Positions 49,791-58,360 of a stretch of 64,000 bases of DNA are shown here, in pieces; within the stretch, counting starts at the first letter, position 1, and each line of letters opens with the position of its first letter. The position numbers and the translations under genes are program-made. Location: NCBI GenBank assembly GCA_902780235.1, contig CACZEL010000008.1:62001-126000 (forward strand), read 5' to 3'. Below the pieces are notes generated by a model. It was not told the origin of the DNA and did no database searches. It was given only the letters and a program-made list of their open reading frames with translations. The stretch comes from an uncultured Bacteroidales bacterium. Lineage in GTDB: Bacteria; Bacteroidota; Bacteroidia; Bacteroidales; Paludibacteraceae.

Positions 49791-52451
49791 ATGGAAAAGA
49801 AAAAAAGAGTTTACACCTTCGGTAACGGTAAGGCTGAAGGTAACGCACAAATGCGTGAACTGCTGGGCGGTAAGGGCGCTAACTGTGCTGAGATGAACTT
49901 GGTTGGTGTTCCTGTTCCTCCGGGATTCACCATCACCACCGAGGTTTGTAACGAGTACTACCAGGTTGGTCAGGAGAAGATCGTGGCTGAGCTCACCGAC
50001 GAGGTGAACGCTGCGGTTGCTCACGTTGAGGGTCTGATGAACTGCAAGTTCGGCGATCCGAAGAACCCGCTGTTGGTATCCGTTCGTTCGGGTGCACGTG
50101 CGTCCATGCCGGGTATGATGGATACCATCCTCAACCTTGGTTTGAACGACGTAGTAGCTGAGGGTATGGTTGCTAAGACCCAGAATCCTCACTTCGTGTA
50201 TGACTCCTATCGTCGTTTCGTACAAATGTACGGTGACGTTGTGCTCGGTATGAAGCCGGTTAACAAAACCGACATCGATCCGTTCGAGGCGATCATCGAC
50301 GAGGTGAAAGAGATCCGTGGCGTGAAGCTGGATAAGGACCTCAACGTAGAAGAGCTCAAGCTTCTTGTTGCTCGTTTCAAAACGGCTATCAAAGAGCGTA
50401 CCGGTAAGGACTTCCCGGATGATCCGATGGAGCAACTGTGGGGCGCTATCTGCGCAGTATTCCGCAGCTGGATGAACGAGCGCGCTATCCTCTATCGTAA
50501 GATGGAAGGAATTCCTGACGAGTGGGGAACGGCTGTTTCGGTTATGGCGATGGTATTCGGAAACATGGGTGACACCTCCGCAACGGGTGTTTGCTTCAGC
50601 CGTGATGCCGGTAATGGTGAGAACCTCTTCAACGGTGAGTACCTTGTTAACGCACAAGGTGAGGACGTGGTAGCAGGTATCCGTACGCCGCAACAGATCA
50701 CCAAGATCGGTTCGCAGCGTTGGGCAGAGCGCGCCGGTATCAGCGAAGCTGAGCGTCTGGCTAAGTATCCGTCTATGGAAGAGGCTATGCCGGAGATGTA
50801 CGCTGAACTCAACGCTATCCAGCAGAAACTCGAGGATCACTACCGCGACATGCAGGATATGGAGTTCACCGTTCAAGAAGGCAAACTCTGGTTCCTCCAG
50901 ACCCGTAACGGTAAGCGTACCGGTACAGCGATGGTGAAGATCGCAATGGATATGGTTCGTGAAGGCAAGATCTCTGAGAAAGAGGCAATTATGCGCTGCG
51001 AGCCGCAGAAACTCGATGAACTGCTCCACCCTGTCTTCGACAAGGACGCACTCAAGAAAGCCAAAGTGATCACCCAAGGTCTGCCTGCTTCTCCGGGTGC
51101 AGCTTGTGGCCAGATCGTCTTCCATGCTGATGACGCTCAGGAGTGGCACGCAAACGGTCACAAAGTAGTCATGGTTCGTATCGAGACCAGCCCGGAAGAC
51201 CTCGCAGGTATGAGCGCTGCCGAAGGTATCCTCACCGCTCGTGGTGGTATGACTTCGCACGCTGCTGTTGTGGCTCGCGGTATGGGTAAATGCTGCGTTT
51301 CCGGTGCAGGTGCAATCCAAGTGGACTATAAGGCTAAGACCGTTAAGATCGAAGGCGTTACCTACAAAGAGGGTGACTACATCTCGCTGAACGGTACCAC
51401 CGGTCAGGTTTATGCAGGTGAGATCCCGACCAAGGCTGCTGAGCTCAGCGGTGACTTCAAGGCGCTCATGGACCTCTGCGACAAATATACCAAACTGCAA
51501 GTTCGTACGAACGCTGACACCCCGCACGACGCTGCTGTAGCACGCGCTTTCGGCGCCAAGGGTATCGGTCTGACGCGTACCGAGCACATGTTCTTCGACG
51601 ACCAAAAGATTATCGCTATGCGTGAGATGATCCTCGCTAAGGACAGCGAGGGTCGCGAGAAAGCGCTGGCTAAACTGCTGCCGTACCAAAAGGCTGACTT
51701 CAAAGGTATCTTGGACGCTATGGACGGCCTGCCTGTGAACATCCGTCTGCTCGACCCGCCTTTGCACATCCAGACACGTGTGGCTCAGTTGGCAGAGAAC
51801 AACCCGATGCTCGGTCACCGTGGTTGCCGTCTCGGTATCACCTTCCCGGAGATCACCGCTATGCAGACACGCGCTATCCTCTCCGCTGCTTGCGAACTGA
51901 AGAAAGAGGGCAAGAACCCGATGCCGGAAATCATGGTTCCGCTGATCGGTATCTTGTACGAGCTCAAGCAACAGAAAGAGATCATCCAGCGCGTGGCTAA
52001 AGAAGTCTTCGCTGAGTATGGCGTAGAGGTTGAGTTCGAGATCGGTACCATGATCGAGATCCCGCGTGCTGCGCTGACAGCTGACCGTATTGCTACGGAG
52101 GCTCAGTACTTCAGCTTCGGTACCAACGACTTGACCCAGATGACGTTCGGTTACAGCCGTGACGATATCGCTTCCTTCTTGCCGGCTTACCTCGAGAAGA
52201 AGATCCTCAAAGTGGATCCGTTCCAGGTACTTGACCAGAATGGTGTTGGCCAGTTGATCAAGATGGCAGTAGAGAAAGGTCGTGCCGTTCGTCCGGGACT
52301 CCGTACAGGTATCTGCGGCGAGCATGGTGGTGAACCGAGCTCCGTTAAGTTCTGCGCACGTGTCGGCATGAACTACGCTTCCTGCTCACCGTTCCGCGTA
52401 CCTATCGCACGTTTGGCAGCTGCTCAAGCAGCCGTTGAAGACGAGCAATAA
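49791..52451 (+). CDS. ppdK: Pyruvate, phosphate dikinase
   Basis: The 886-residue enzyme interconverts pyruvate, ATP and phosphate with PEP, AMP and PPi. The N-terminal ATP-binding domain starts with GGKGANCAEMN; the phosphohistidine is in GGMTSHAAVVARGMG; the C-terminal barrel has LTRTEHMFF and the catalytic Cys in RTGICGEHGG. Codon use is strongly biased, as expected for a highly expressed gene, which also creates a long open frame on the opposite strand. The 3' end (from 52391) is duplicated at 54024-54094. Confidence 0.98.
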   Translation: MEKKKRVYTFGNGKAEGNAQMRELLGGKGANCAEMNLVGVPVPPGFTITTEVCNEYYQVGQEKIVAELTDEVNAAVAHVEGLMNCKFGDPKNPLLVSVRSGARASMPGMMDTILNLGLNDVVAEGMVAKTQNPHFVYDSYRRFVQMYGDVVLGMKPVNKTDIDPFEAIIDEVKEIRGVKLDKDLNVEELKLLVARFKTAIKERTGKDFPDDPMEQLWGAICAVFRSWMNERAILYRKMEGIPDEWGTAVSVMAMVFGNMGDTSATGVCFSRDAGNGENLFNGEYLVNAQGEDVVAGIRTPQQITKIGSQRWAERAGISEAERLAKYPSMEEAMPEMYAELNAIQQKLEDHYRDMQDMEFTVQEGKLWFLQTRNGKRTGTAMVKIAMDMVREGKISEKEAIMRCEPQKLDELLHPVFDKDALKKAKVITQGLPASPGAACGQIVFHADDAQEWHANGHKVVMVRIETSPEDLAGMSAAEGILTARGGMTSHAAVVARGMGKCCVSGAGAIQVDYKAKTVKIEGVTYKEGDYISLNGTTGQVYAGEIPTKAAELSGDFKALMDLCDKYTKLQVRTNADTPHDAAVARAFGAKGIGLTRTEHMFFDDQKIIAMREMILAKDSEGREKALAKLLPYQKADFKGILDAMDGLPVNIRLLDPPLHIQTRVAQLAENNPMLGHRGCRLGITFPEITAMQTRAILSAACELKKEGKNPMPEIMVPLIGILYELKQQKEIIQRVAKEVFAEYGVEVEFEIGTMIEIPRAALTADRIATEAQYFSFGTNDLTQMTFGYSRDDIASFLPAYLEKKILKVDPFQVLDQNGVGQLIKMAVEKGRAVRPGLRTGICGEHGGEPSSVKFCARVGMNYASCSPFRVPIARLAAAQAAVEDEQ

Positions 52452-52461
52452 TCCATCCGCC
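52391..52461 (+). repeat. 71-bp direct repeat, copy A (end of intact ppdK)
   Basis: Covers the last 20 codons of ppdK, the stop and 11 bp beyond. Compared with copy B at 54024-54094 it shows four substitutions, every one synonymous (GTA/GTG, TTG/CTG, GCT/GCA, GTT/GTC). Confidence 0.92.
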
Positions 52462-52546
52462 AAGTTTGGCGGATTCTCCCAAGTCTCCGCCATCAATGGC
52501 GGATCAAAAATAGCGTGCCTCACACCGAGGTACGCTATTTTTTTGT
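52453..52546 (+). terminator. Terminator region after ppdK
   Basis: Two short perfect hairpins (ATCCGCCAAGTTTGGCGGAT from 52453; CCGCCATCAATGGCGG from about 52487) precede a strong terminator: AATAGCGTGCCTC / GAGGTACGCTATT with loop ACACC, then T7 (about 52509-52546). A-rich sequence on the other side lets it serve the convergent Fic gene too. Confidence 0.85.
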
Positions 52547-52560
52547 TTCTTGTCCATACT

Positions 52561-53841
52561 CTATAGCATCATCAAATAAGCGAAATACTTGTATGCTAAA
52601 TCCTCTAATGTGCGTTCTTCTTGCGCGAGGGATTGGAGATCTCCTTCCGTAAGACGTTCGCTATACGGCTGCTGTTTGTATGTTATGCAGATATATTTCT
52701 GCCCGTCTCGTTCTTCGATATACACCTCATCAAATGGCAGCGTACTATGTGCGTCATAACATGGGAGATAGGCTACATTGCGCACATTTCCTTGTACCGG
52801 GCATAACATATTCTTTTCTACTAAGTCTGCTATATCGCGATTAGCGGTATCAAGCGAGACATCAGCCAGTTTTGACCAGTTCTTTGCTGTCAGTTTACCG
52901 TCATAGCCGCCGAGGTAGATATTAAGGATTTTCTTCTGCCGCTTGGAACAAGCTATGTCCTCGTGAATATGCCAGAAATAAGTCTTATTCAGCACATTTC
53001 CTATGACTGTATCGGATTCTTTGATTGCAGTCTGCAAGGTATTGAGGAACCACAGCAGCCAATCTGTGATGTCGCTTCCGCGTTGCGCACGCTCCAATTC
53101 CAGATAATAGTTCTTGCGATCTTGATAGATGGCCTTGGACATACTATAGTAGCGCAAGTTACTATCTTCCGCGCGCGCCAGTAACATATCGGAAAGCGCA
53201 CGCGTGAGGCGACCGTTACCATCATCAAAAGGGTGAATACAGACAAACCAGAAATGTGCAATCGCAGCTTTGAGCGGCGTTGCCGGCACATCGGGATCGT
53301 TATACCAAGCGATGAAACGCTCCATTTCTGCCGGCACTCGTTCCGGGGATGGAGCCTCATAGCAGACACGTTCGCGCCCCATATTTCCGGAAACAACCTG
53401 CATGCCGACTTTGCGGTATTGGCCTACATCAATGCGATAAAGCCGTGTGCGTTCAGGCGGAAACAATTCACTATGCCAGGCAAAGAGACGTTCAGCTGTC
53501 AGAGGCTGTTTATAGTTGCGTGTAGCATCAAGAGATACGTTCACCATGCCTTCCACATAGTGGGACATAGTGTCATTCGCCTCTTCGTACGGTACACCCA
53601 AACGGCGCGCTACAGACGAACGCACAGAACGGGTATTCAAGGTCACGCCTTCTATCTCCGAGGACGACACAATATCTTGCGTTACACTTTCTGCCGTGGC
53701 TTTCAATTGCTCATCAAAGCCGATCATACTCAGCCGGCCATGCAAATAACCCAAGGCTTGTGACACCTCTGCTAACTTCGCATCTACTTTGTCGTGATCC
53801 CACGCAAATTGCGTCCAATTATCTAATTCATGAATAAACAT
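52561..53841 (-). CDS. Fic-domain protein (class II-like, self-inhibited AMPylator)
   Basis: The active-site loop is HPFDDGNGRL near residue 205, matching HxFx(D/E)GNGR for nucleotide transfer, usually AMP onto Ser/Thr/Tyr. An N-terminal SSSEIEG (about residue 58) fits the (S/T)xxxE(G/N) inhibitory helix. A winged-helix module (about 300-365) follows, then an unusual 70-residue tail. The ATG at 53841 lies just downstream of the promoter; the longer frame to 53898 starts upstream of it and is rejected. Target unknown. The gene sits between two copies of the ppdK 3' end. Confidence 0.9.
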   Translation of the reverse strand: MFIHELDNWTQFAWDHDKVDAKLAEVSQALGYLHGRLSMIGFDEQLKATAESVTQDIVSSSEIEGVTLNTRSVRSSVARRLGVPYEEANDTMSHYVEGMVNVSLDATRNYKQPLTAERLFAWHSELFPPERTRLYRIDVGQYRKVGMQVVSGNMGRERVCYEAPSPERVPAEMERFIAWYNDPDVPATPLKAAIAHFWFVCIHPFDDGNGRLTRALSDMLLARAEDSNLRYYSMSKAIYQDRKNYYLELERAQRGSDITDWLLWFLNTLQTAIKESDTVIGNVLNKTYFWHIHEDIACSKRQKKILNIYLGGYDGKLTAKNWSKLADVSLDTANRDIADLVEKNMLCPVQGNVRNVAYLPCYDAHSTLPFDEVYIEERDGQKYICITYKQQPYSERLTEGDLQSLAQEERTLEDLAYKYFAYLMML

Positions 53842-53867
53842 AAAGCAATATCCTTCGTTTTCGGGTG

Positions 53868-53898
53868 CAAAGATACTACTTTTGCGGCTTATATGCAA
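53868..53898 (-). promoter_or_regulatory. Promoter of the Fic gene
   Basis: -33 TTG (53896-53898), 20-nt spacer, -7 TATCTTTG (53868-53875) on the minus strand. The predicted start near 53861 fixes the Fic start codon at 53841. Confidence 0.85.
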
Positions 53899-53912
53899 AT
53901 TTAAGACGCATT

Positions 53913-53946
53913 TTTTGCGGTTTATTTTGATTTTTTAACCGCAAAA
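53913..53946. promoter_or_regulatory. Inverted repeat upstream of the Fic promoter
   Basis: Perfect 10-bp arms TTTTGCGGTT (53913-53922) and AACCGCAAAA (53937-53946) around a T-rich 14-nt centre, followed by T8. It can be a bidirectional terminator or an operator 15 bp behind the -33 element; the sequence alone does not decide. Confidence 0.55.
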
Positions 53947-54023
53947 CAGTTTTTTTTGTCAAAAATGACCCCCCAAAAAATTCAGCAAGATGAGCGATGA
54001 ATACTAATCTGTCATGTAAAAAC

Positions 54024-54094
54024 GTTCCGCGTGCCTATCGCACGTCTGGCAGCAGCTCAAGCAGCCGTCGAAGACGAGCAATAATCCATCCGCC
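54024..54094 (+). pseudogene. Orphan 3' end of a second ppdK (direct repeat copy B)
   Basis: This encodes only the PpdK C-terminus FRVPIARLAAAQAAVEDEQ and stop. It is 71 bp, 67 of them identical to 52391-52461, and all four differences are synonymous, so it diverged while under selection as part of a working gene rather than after duplication here. Followed by its own hairpin (ATCCGCCAATTTTGGCGGAT) and terminator. Confidence 0.9.
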
Positions 54095-54134
54095 TTTCAT
54101 GGCGCTTCATCCATCCGCCAATTTTGGCGGATCA

Positions 54135-54171
54135 CAAAAAGACGCGTTCCCGTTTGGAGACGCGTCTTTTG
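54135..54171 (+). terminator. Terminator behind the orphan ppdK end
   Basis: AAAAGACGCGT / ACGCGTCTTTT stem (11 bp) with the loop around TCCCGTTTGGAG, in the same relative position as the terminator after intact ppdK but with different sequence. Confidence 0.85.
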
Positions 54172-54191
54172 TTTCTTTTCTTAGTATTTCA

Positions 54192-54286
54192 GGCGATTGT
54201 CAATCGCCGCCGTTACCTTTCTTCCTTTTCAGGGCAATTCAATTGCCCGCTATAGTTTTGTTTCTTGTAGGGCAATACTATCGCCC
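54192..54286. repeat. Array of three short hairpins
   Basis: GGCGATTGTCAATCGCC (54192-54208), GGGCAATTCAATTGCCC (54232-54248) and GGGCAATACTATCGCCC (54270-54286), spaced 40 and 38 bp, with T/C-rich stretches between. The stretch 54095-54350 has no gene. Such 17-bp hairpins resemble the CCGCC...GGCGG hairpins after both ppdK ends. Confidence 0.75.
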
Positions 54287-54350
54287 GCTCTAACTTCACC
54301 TCTATTCGGCAAGAAAGATTCTTCTTTTCCGCCAACTATTTGTCGGCATC

Positions 54351-54377
54351 AAAAAAGGGCGAGGTTATACCTCACCC
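54351..54377 (-). terminator. Terminator of the AT-rich four-gene operon
   Basis: On the minus strand GGGTGAGG TATAA CCTCGCCC followed by T6, 6 nt after the stop of the last gene. It closes the operon that begins at the promoter 58361-58391. Confidence 0.88.
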
Positions 54378-54383
54378 TGAATG

Positions 54384-55241
54384 TTAGTTGTATTCAAGCA
54401 TGTCAACTATTTGTTTGTCGTTTCCTGTATCATGGAAATGGTTAATGTGACGAACACACCTCAAATCTCCATTCTCGTCGGCTTGATACACATATTCTCC
54501 CCATTGACAATTACTTTCAGAAAGACTACAAATTACACATTTATTAATCGTATCGAAACGAGTATCTTCAGTAATAGCAAACCAACAAGCGGGTTTGTTG
54601 TACGGTTCCTTTAGTACTAAGTCGTTTGTTGTTAGTTCATAGGCATCATAACTATTACAGCCTCTTGGTCCTCCTCCATGATTGCAAATTACCAATTCCT
54701 CTTCTCCATCAAAATCCACATCCGCAAATTGGAAATCCGCCTCTAAGAGCAAAGGGTTTTCGCTACAAACCTCTTCGTCGTGATATTTGAAAACATAGGC
54801 ATCGTCTTTTCCAAATCCTTTGAATGAGTTGCAGAATATATCCATTATATTTCTACTCAAAAAGTATTCGCAATAATCATCCCCGGAAATCCATTTACCC
54901 ATTTTATTGAATACGAATTCTTTCCCTGTTTGAACATTATGGAAATTCATATATACGCCTGATTCGTAACTCCAGCCGCCCCATCGGTCATTCTTGTATT
55001 CCTCTTGGTAAATAGGATAAAATATACCGCTGACCTTGTAGTCGTTTACGATCGTGTCGTAGAAAAAATAGACGCTTGTAATATTGGCGCTATCTATAAG
55101 CGGATTCCTTTGTTTCAATTCTTGCACCCACGAGGCATTGGAAGATACTTTATATGGTTTTGTCGTGTCTATTTGCTTCGTACATGAGGAAGCAAATAGG
55201 ATGATTGACAATATGAATATATGTTTACGAATATACATCAT
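54384..55241 (-). CDS. Putative lipoprotein, unknown family
   Basis: A lipoprotein signal peptide (ILSIILFASSCTKQ) begins this 285-residue protein. A segment FQFADVDFDGEEELVICNHG near residue 172 looks like an Asp-rich Ca-binding (FG-GAP/VCBS-like) loop; KGFGKDDAYVFKY and WFAITEDTRFDTINK are not diagnostic. It has many Cys residues for an exported protein (about eight). It is the last gene of an AT-rich operon and overlaps the previous gene by 17 nt. Function unknown; immunity or surface-binding roles are only guesses. Confidence 0.68.
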   Translation of the reverse strand: MMYIRKHIFILSIILFASSCTKQIDTTKPYKVSSNASWVQELKQRNPLIDSANITSVYFFYDTIVNDYKVSGIFYPIYQEEYKNDRWGGWSYESGVYMNFHNVQTGKEFVFNKMGKWISGDDYCEYFLSRNIMDIFCNSFKGFGKDDAYVFKYHDEEVCSENPLLLEADFQFADVDFDGEEELVICNHGGGPRGCNSYDAYELTTNDLVLKEPYNKPACWFAITEDTRFDTINKCVICSLSESNCQWGEYVYQADENGDLRCVRHINHFHDTGNDKQIVDMLEYN

Positions 55242-55593
55242 AATAAATTTTGATATTTTTAATTGCTTCTAAATCAGGCTCCCACCTGCCTGTTGGTAAT
55301 TGAGTAATGAAATCTTTAATTTTATACCGATTAACAGCCACAGTACAATCTGCAATATCATCGACATAAGCGATGTCATCTACCACTTGAATAGTAAAGG
55401 TTCGCTCCGCTGTACGATAGTTAGAATCAAACCAAGCATATAAAGGTGGGTTACGCAAAATCTTTTCTACTACATTGTAGATTTCTGCTATTAGGTTGTC
55501 GTCCACTTTGAAAAGCTCACTATGCAATGAAGGCGGATCCGGAATAGAGGCTAATAACTCTCCAATATCTATGCATTTTTTCTTTTTGACCAT
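55225..55593 (-). CDS. Small hypothetical protein
   Basis: 122 residues without signal peptide or membrane segment, starting with the basic run MVKKKK. A central stretch VVDDIAYVDDIADCTVAVNR is acidic and beta-like. No family recognised. The AT-rich composition, 42-nt gap to DUF2971 upstream and 17-nt overlap with the lipoprotein gene place it in the four-gene accessory operon. Confidence 0.6.
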   Translation of the reverse strand: MVKKKKCIDIGELLASIPDPPSLHSELFKVDDNLIAEIYNVVEKILRNPPLYAWFDSNYRTAERTFTIQVVDDIAYVDDIADCTVAVNRYKIKDFITQLPTGRWEPDLEAIKNIKIYYDVYS

Positions 55594-55635
55594 ACAAATT
55601 TAAAATTTATTCTTTTTTGAAAGTCAAAATAATAT

Positions 55636-56265
55636 TTATTCAAAAATAGGAATGTTTTTTAATTCCACAGGAATACTATTTATTAATTCTTCCCGAAATG
55701 ATTTTGGCATATTCTTGCCTATTTTAATATATTTGTAAGCTTCTGCTGGTATCTTTACCTTTCTTTGATTTTCCGATAATACATGAAAGTTAACTTTTAC
55801 TAGTCTAAATTCTTCTTCATATATATAGTGTTTTGGCTTTATAAAGATTTTGCGGTAAATATATTCTTCAACACGCTGCTCTTTTCTGCTTTTAATCGAA
55901 GGATATTGATTATAGTAAGATACTTCGCCACAATTGGAAAAAAGATGACACAACATTTGTCCATCAAAAGCGACTAAAAAACCTCGGTAATTATCTGCAT
56001 ACACTTCCCATAATTTTCTATTATCTTGATTTTTTGTCATGGAAAGGATGCCACATCGCTTATCAAATTCTTGAAAATTAATTTTACGTTCAGCTTCTGA
56101 GAACTCAACACAATCATTTCGGCAATCAGTCACATCTTCAAAACTTGAAGGAGGAGCAAAGTATAATTCGCGCTTAGTGAGAATCGTGCGATGATATAAA
56201 TTAGACCAATCCCTATATTTACAAAGAATCACAGGTTGATCTGGGAAACTTTGAATAATTGTCAT
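55636..56265 (-). CDS. DUF2971 domain protein
   Basis: The pattern CKYRDWSNLYHRTILTKREL with LYFAPPSSFEDVTDCRND, then CGILSMTKNQDNRKLWEVYA and YRGFLVAFDGQ, matches DUF2971, a family of about 200-300 residues scattered through accessory genomes; biochemical role unknown. The N-terminus matches the usual start (a Tyr-Lys-Tyr-like motif and an FxxPxxFND-like motif). It overlaps the 617-residue gene by 4 nt (ATGA), so the two are probably translated together. Confidence 0.8.
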   Translation of the reverse strand: MTIIQSFPDQPVILCKYRDWSNLYHRTILTKRELYFAPPSSFEDVTDCRNDCVEFSEAERKINFQEFDKRCGILSMTKNQDNRKLWEVYADNYRGFLVAFDGQMLCHLFSNCGEVSYYNQYPSIKSRKEQRVEEYIYRKIFIKPKHYIYEEEFRLVKVNFHVLSENQRKVKIPAEAYKYIKIGKNMPKSFREELINSIPVELKNIPIFE

Positions 56266-58115
56266 AACTTTATGTCTTGAGGATCTCCAAATTCATATGT
56301 TATATTTCCGTGGCTATCAATTTTTCCAAATGGTCGATATTCAAACAGGTAATACTGTGTATATGAATCGCAAAACTTCTTTATTTCTTTAATCCTAACA
56401 ACATATGGGCTCCCTTTTGAGCAATATTCATCTATTTGTTTCTGTGTTTTTTCTACTGATTCTTTGGTTGCATGTTTTATTGTATCAGTACTATAAGCAC
56501 GATAGAATTCCCTATAAAAAATTTGATTACTTATTTTCACATATTTGCTCGCTTTTTGCTTGTTAGGAAGTTGATATAAATATCCTTCAATCAAAGGGGT
56601 TAATTCTAATTCTTTATCTACGTCAACTTTTGATAGTAAATAAGGCAAACCTGCGTAAAAAGTAGCTTCAGAAAAATCCCTTGCAAATCCATAATTAATA
56701 GCTTTCCATTTATAAACGCCTATAGCAGATGCTTTCTCTTGATCTATATCGCGTAAATAAAATCTATCTCCTAATAATTTTTTTCCTGGTCTTCTACAAT
56801 CTATTGGACGACCTACTACTTCTATACCAACCGGTGGATATATAGGAGTCTCTCGTTCCTCACTATCCTTATCATATGAATAAATAATCTGTTCCCTCAA
56901 TTCTATCTTTGAGTCATATAGCCCTATATTAGCTATTCCATAGTCATTACCTCTATTAAATATTAATACTTCATATTCATAAGAAGATGCTAATAAAGCA
57001 ACATCTATATCATCATATCCAGATAAATTTAGAATATTGCCGTCTCGATCAAACACATAATATTTTGATAGTATTTCCCTACGATAATCGCTATAATTAA
57101 ATAACACAAAACCGGCATCCAACAATCTTATAATTAGCTGTATTCGTTCTCCATTTATAACACCAACATATTCTTTCCCCAATTTTTTTATACTATGTTG
57201 CCGTAGTTCCCTATATGCATCAATACCTGTTTTTAATTCAGGGAATTGGCTAAACAGATTAAACGTACGATTAATATGTGAGCCCAGTTCTCTATTGTCG
57301 TTAGAAAAAATGTATTGTATATACTTGTATGACTCAAGTCCTTTAAATGGATCAATGTCAATTATTTCGTCATGATTTTGATACGATATATCTTTTAGTG
57401 GTTGCTCTTCAATACAAGGAAGCGGATACCATGATACTATTTTGTGACCTTGAACTTTGACTATAATATTTTTATAGTATTCCGTATCCTTTACTATAAA
57501 TTTATCAAACTCATCATTTGTATAAATTTGTACATCTTCCTTCTTTATGTAGTCACAATCCGCATATACATTGTAAGTATTACAGATACTTTCTTTACAT
57601 AGCTGAAGCGTCTTGGGAATGGAAAAAAGCAGATTGTACGTTTCAAAGTCATAGAAGTTATTATCAAAGCTAATAATCAGTCCCTTTTCAGGAGTTATTC
57701 CCAAAGGATAATCATATATATGTGTATTGTATATTTCATATGCATTAGCAACTATTTGATGCTCAGGAATTATACATTCTTTGTCTCGCCATTGAAAATC
57801 TTTTCCAGGCGCAGCAACATCTTCTTCCCAAGATATTTTGAAGCCATCCAAAGCTCTATTAATTGTAATATCACTACGCCTTGAGTTTGCATGTTCTTCA
57901 AAAATAATTACACAATGTGTATTGATAAGACAATCTCCATTACTAGTATGAACTATTGCTATCCCGTGTCGAAAATAGTCCACACTGGCAATATAATATT
58001 TCATATCGTCTTTATATATACGAGCAATCACGTATTCATCTCCACATTGAAAAGTCTCAAAATTAATAGGATGAAATTGCTCTGACAATGGGATTTTATT
58101 ATCTATTACATTCAT
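56262..58115 (-). CDS. Large hypothetical protein of the AT-rich operon
   Basis: 617 residues, soluble, without signal peptide, Tyr- and Ile-rich, and with strongly AT-rich codons unlike ppdK or the 58.8-kb gene. I recognise no domain. Visible segments include a beta-rich start (ECQ-like FQCGDEYVIARIYKDD), a middle region with RTFNLFSQFPELKTGIDAYR, and YEVLIFNRGNDYGIANIGLY, suggesting repeated beta-modules. First gene of the operon, behind a roughly 240-nt leader with a possible terminator. Candidate novel two-gene unit with DUF2971. Confidence 0.65.
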   Translation of the reverse strand: MNVIDNKIPLSEQFHPINFETFQCGDEYVIARIYKDDMKYYIASVDYFRHGIAIVHTSNGDCLINTHCVIIFEEHANSRRSDITINRALDGFKISWEEDVAAPGKDFQWRDKECIIPEHQIVANAYEIYNTHIYDYPLGITPEKGLIISFDNNFYDFETYNLLFSIPKTLQLCKESICNTYNVYADCDYIKKEDVQIYTNDEFDKFIVKDTEYYKNIIVKVQGHKIVSWYPLPCIEEQPLKDISYQNHDEIIDIDPFKGLESYKYIQYIFSNDNRELGSHINRTFNLFSQFPELKTGIDAYRELRQHSIKKLGKEYVGVINGERIQLIIRLLDAGFVLFNYSDYRREILSKYYVFDRDGNILNLSGYDDIDVALLASSYEYEVLIFNRGNDYGIANIGLYDSKIELREQIIYSYDKDSEERETPIYPPVGIEVVGRPIDCRRPGKKLLGDRFYLRDIDQEKASAIGVYKWKAINYGFARDFSEATFYAGLPYLLSKVDVDKELELTPLIEGYLYQLPNKQKASKYVKISNQIFYREFYRAYSTDTIKHATKESVEKTQKQIDEYCSKGSPYVVRIKEIKKFCDSYTQYYLFEYRPFGKIDSHGNITYEFGDPQDIKL

Positions 58116-58185
58116 ATCTGTACAATTCTTTTTGTGGTGAATTTCTCATTTGTGTTTTAATCTTAACAAACCTTTTTACCCAAAA

Positions 58186-58354
58186 AAGTGTGGGCAATCT
58201 GTTTATATCAGGACATTCGGGCTTGGACTCCCATCACTTCCAATATACGCAGAATGCCCACACCGATACGTGCGAACATTAAGATTGAATGTCTCCTCAA
58301 TAAAGCAAATGCTTATTCATGTTATGTCTGCGCAACGCCTTGCGCTTTTAAAAT
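58186..58354 (-). ncRNA. Structured leader or small RNA ahead of the AT-rich operon
   Basis: Between the promoter and the first gene the minus strand can form GCGCAA/TTGCGC (58329-58344), AATAAGCA/TGCTTTATT, and a closing stem GTGTGGGCA (near 58258) with TGCCCACAC (near 58190) followed by T6. A full-length transcript would be about 170 nt. It may be a stand-alone RNA or a leader with a conditional terminator; AATCTTAA in the leader can also pair with TTAAGATT downstream, an alternative structure. No match to a class I know. Confidence 0.4.
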
Positions 58355-58360
58355 CGGCTG

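Noticed and set aside
49764..52325. 853-codon open frame on the minus strand of ppdK
   Set aside because: Codon bias of a highly expressed gene leaves the complementary frame free of stops. The translation is rich in His, Arg, Cys and Thr and resembles no protein; ppdK has complete motifs.
52391..54094. Transposon carrying the Fic gene
   Set aside because: No transposase, no terminal inverted repeats and no short target duplication; the flanks are direct repeats of coding sequence.
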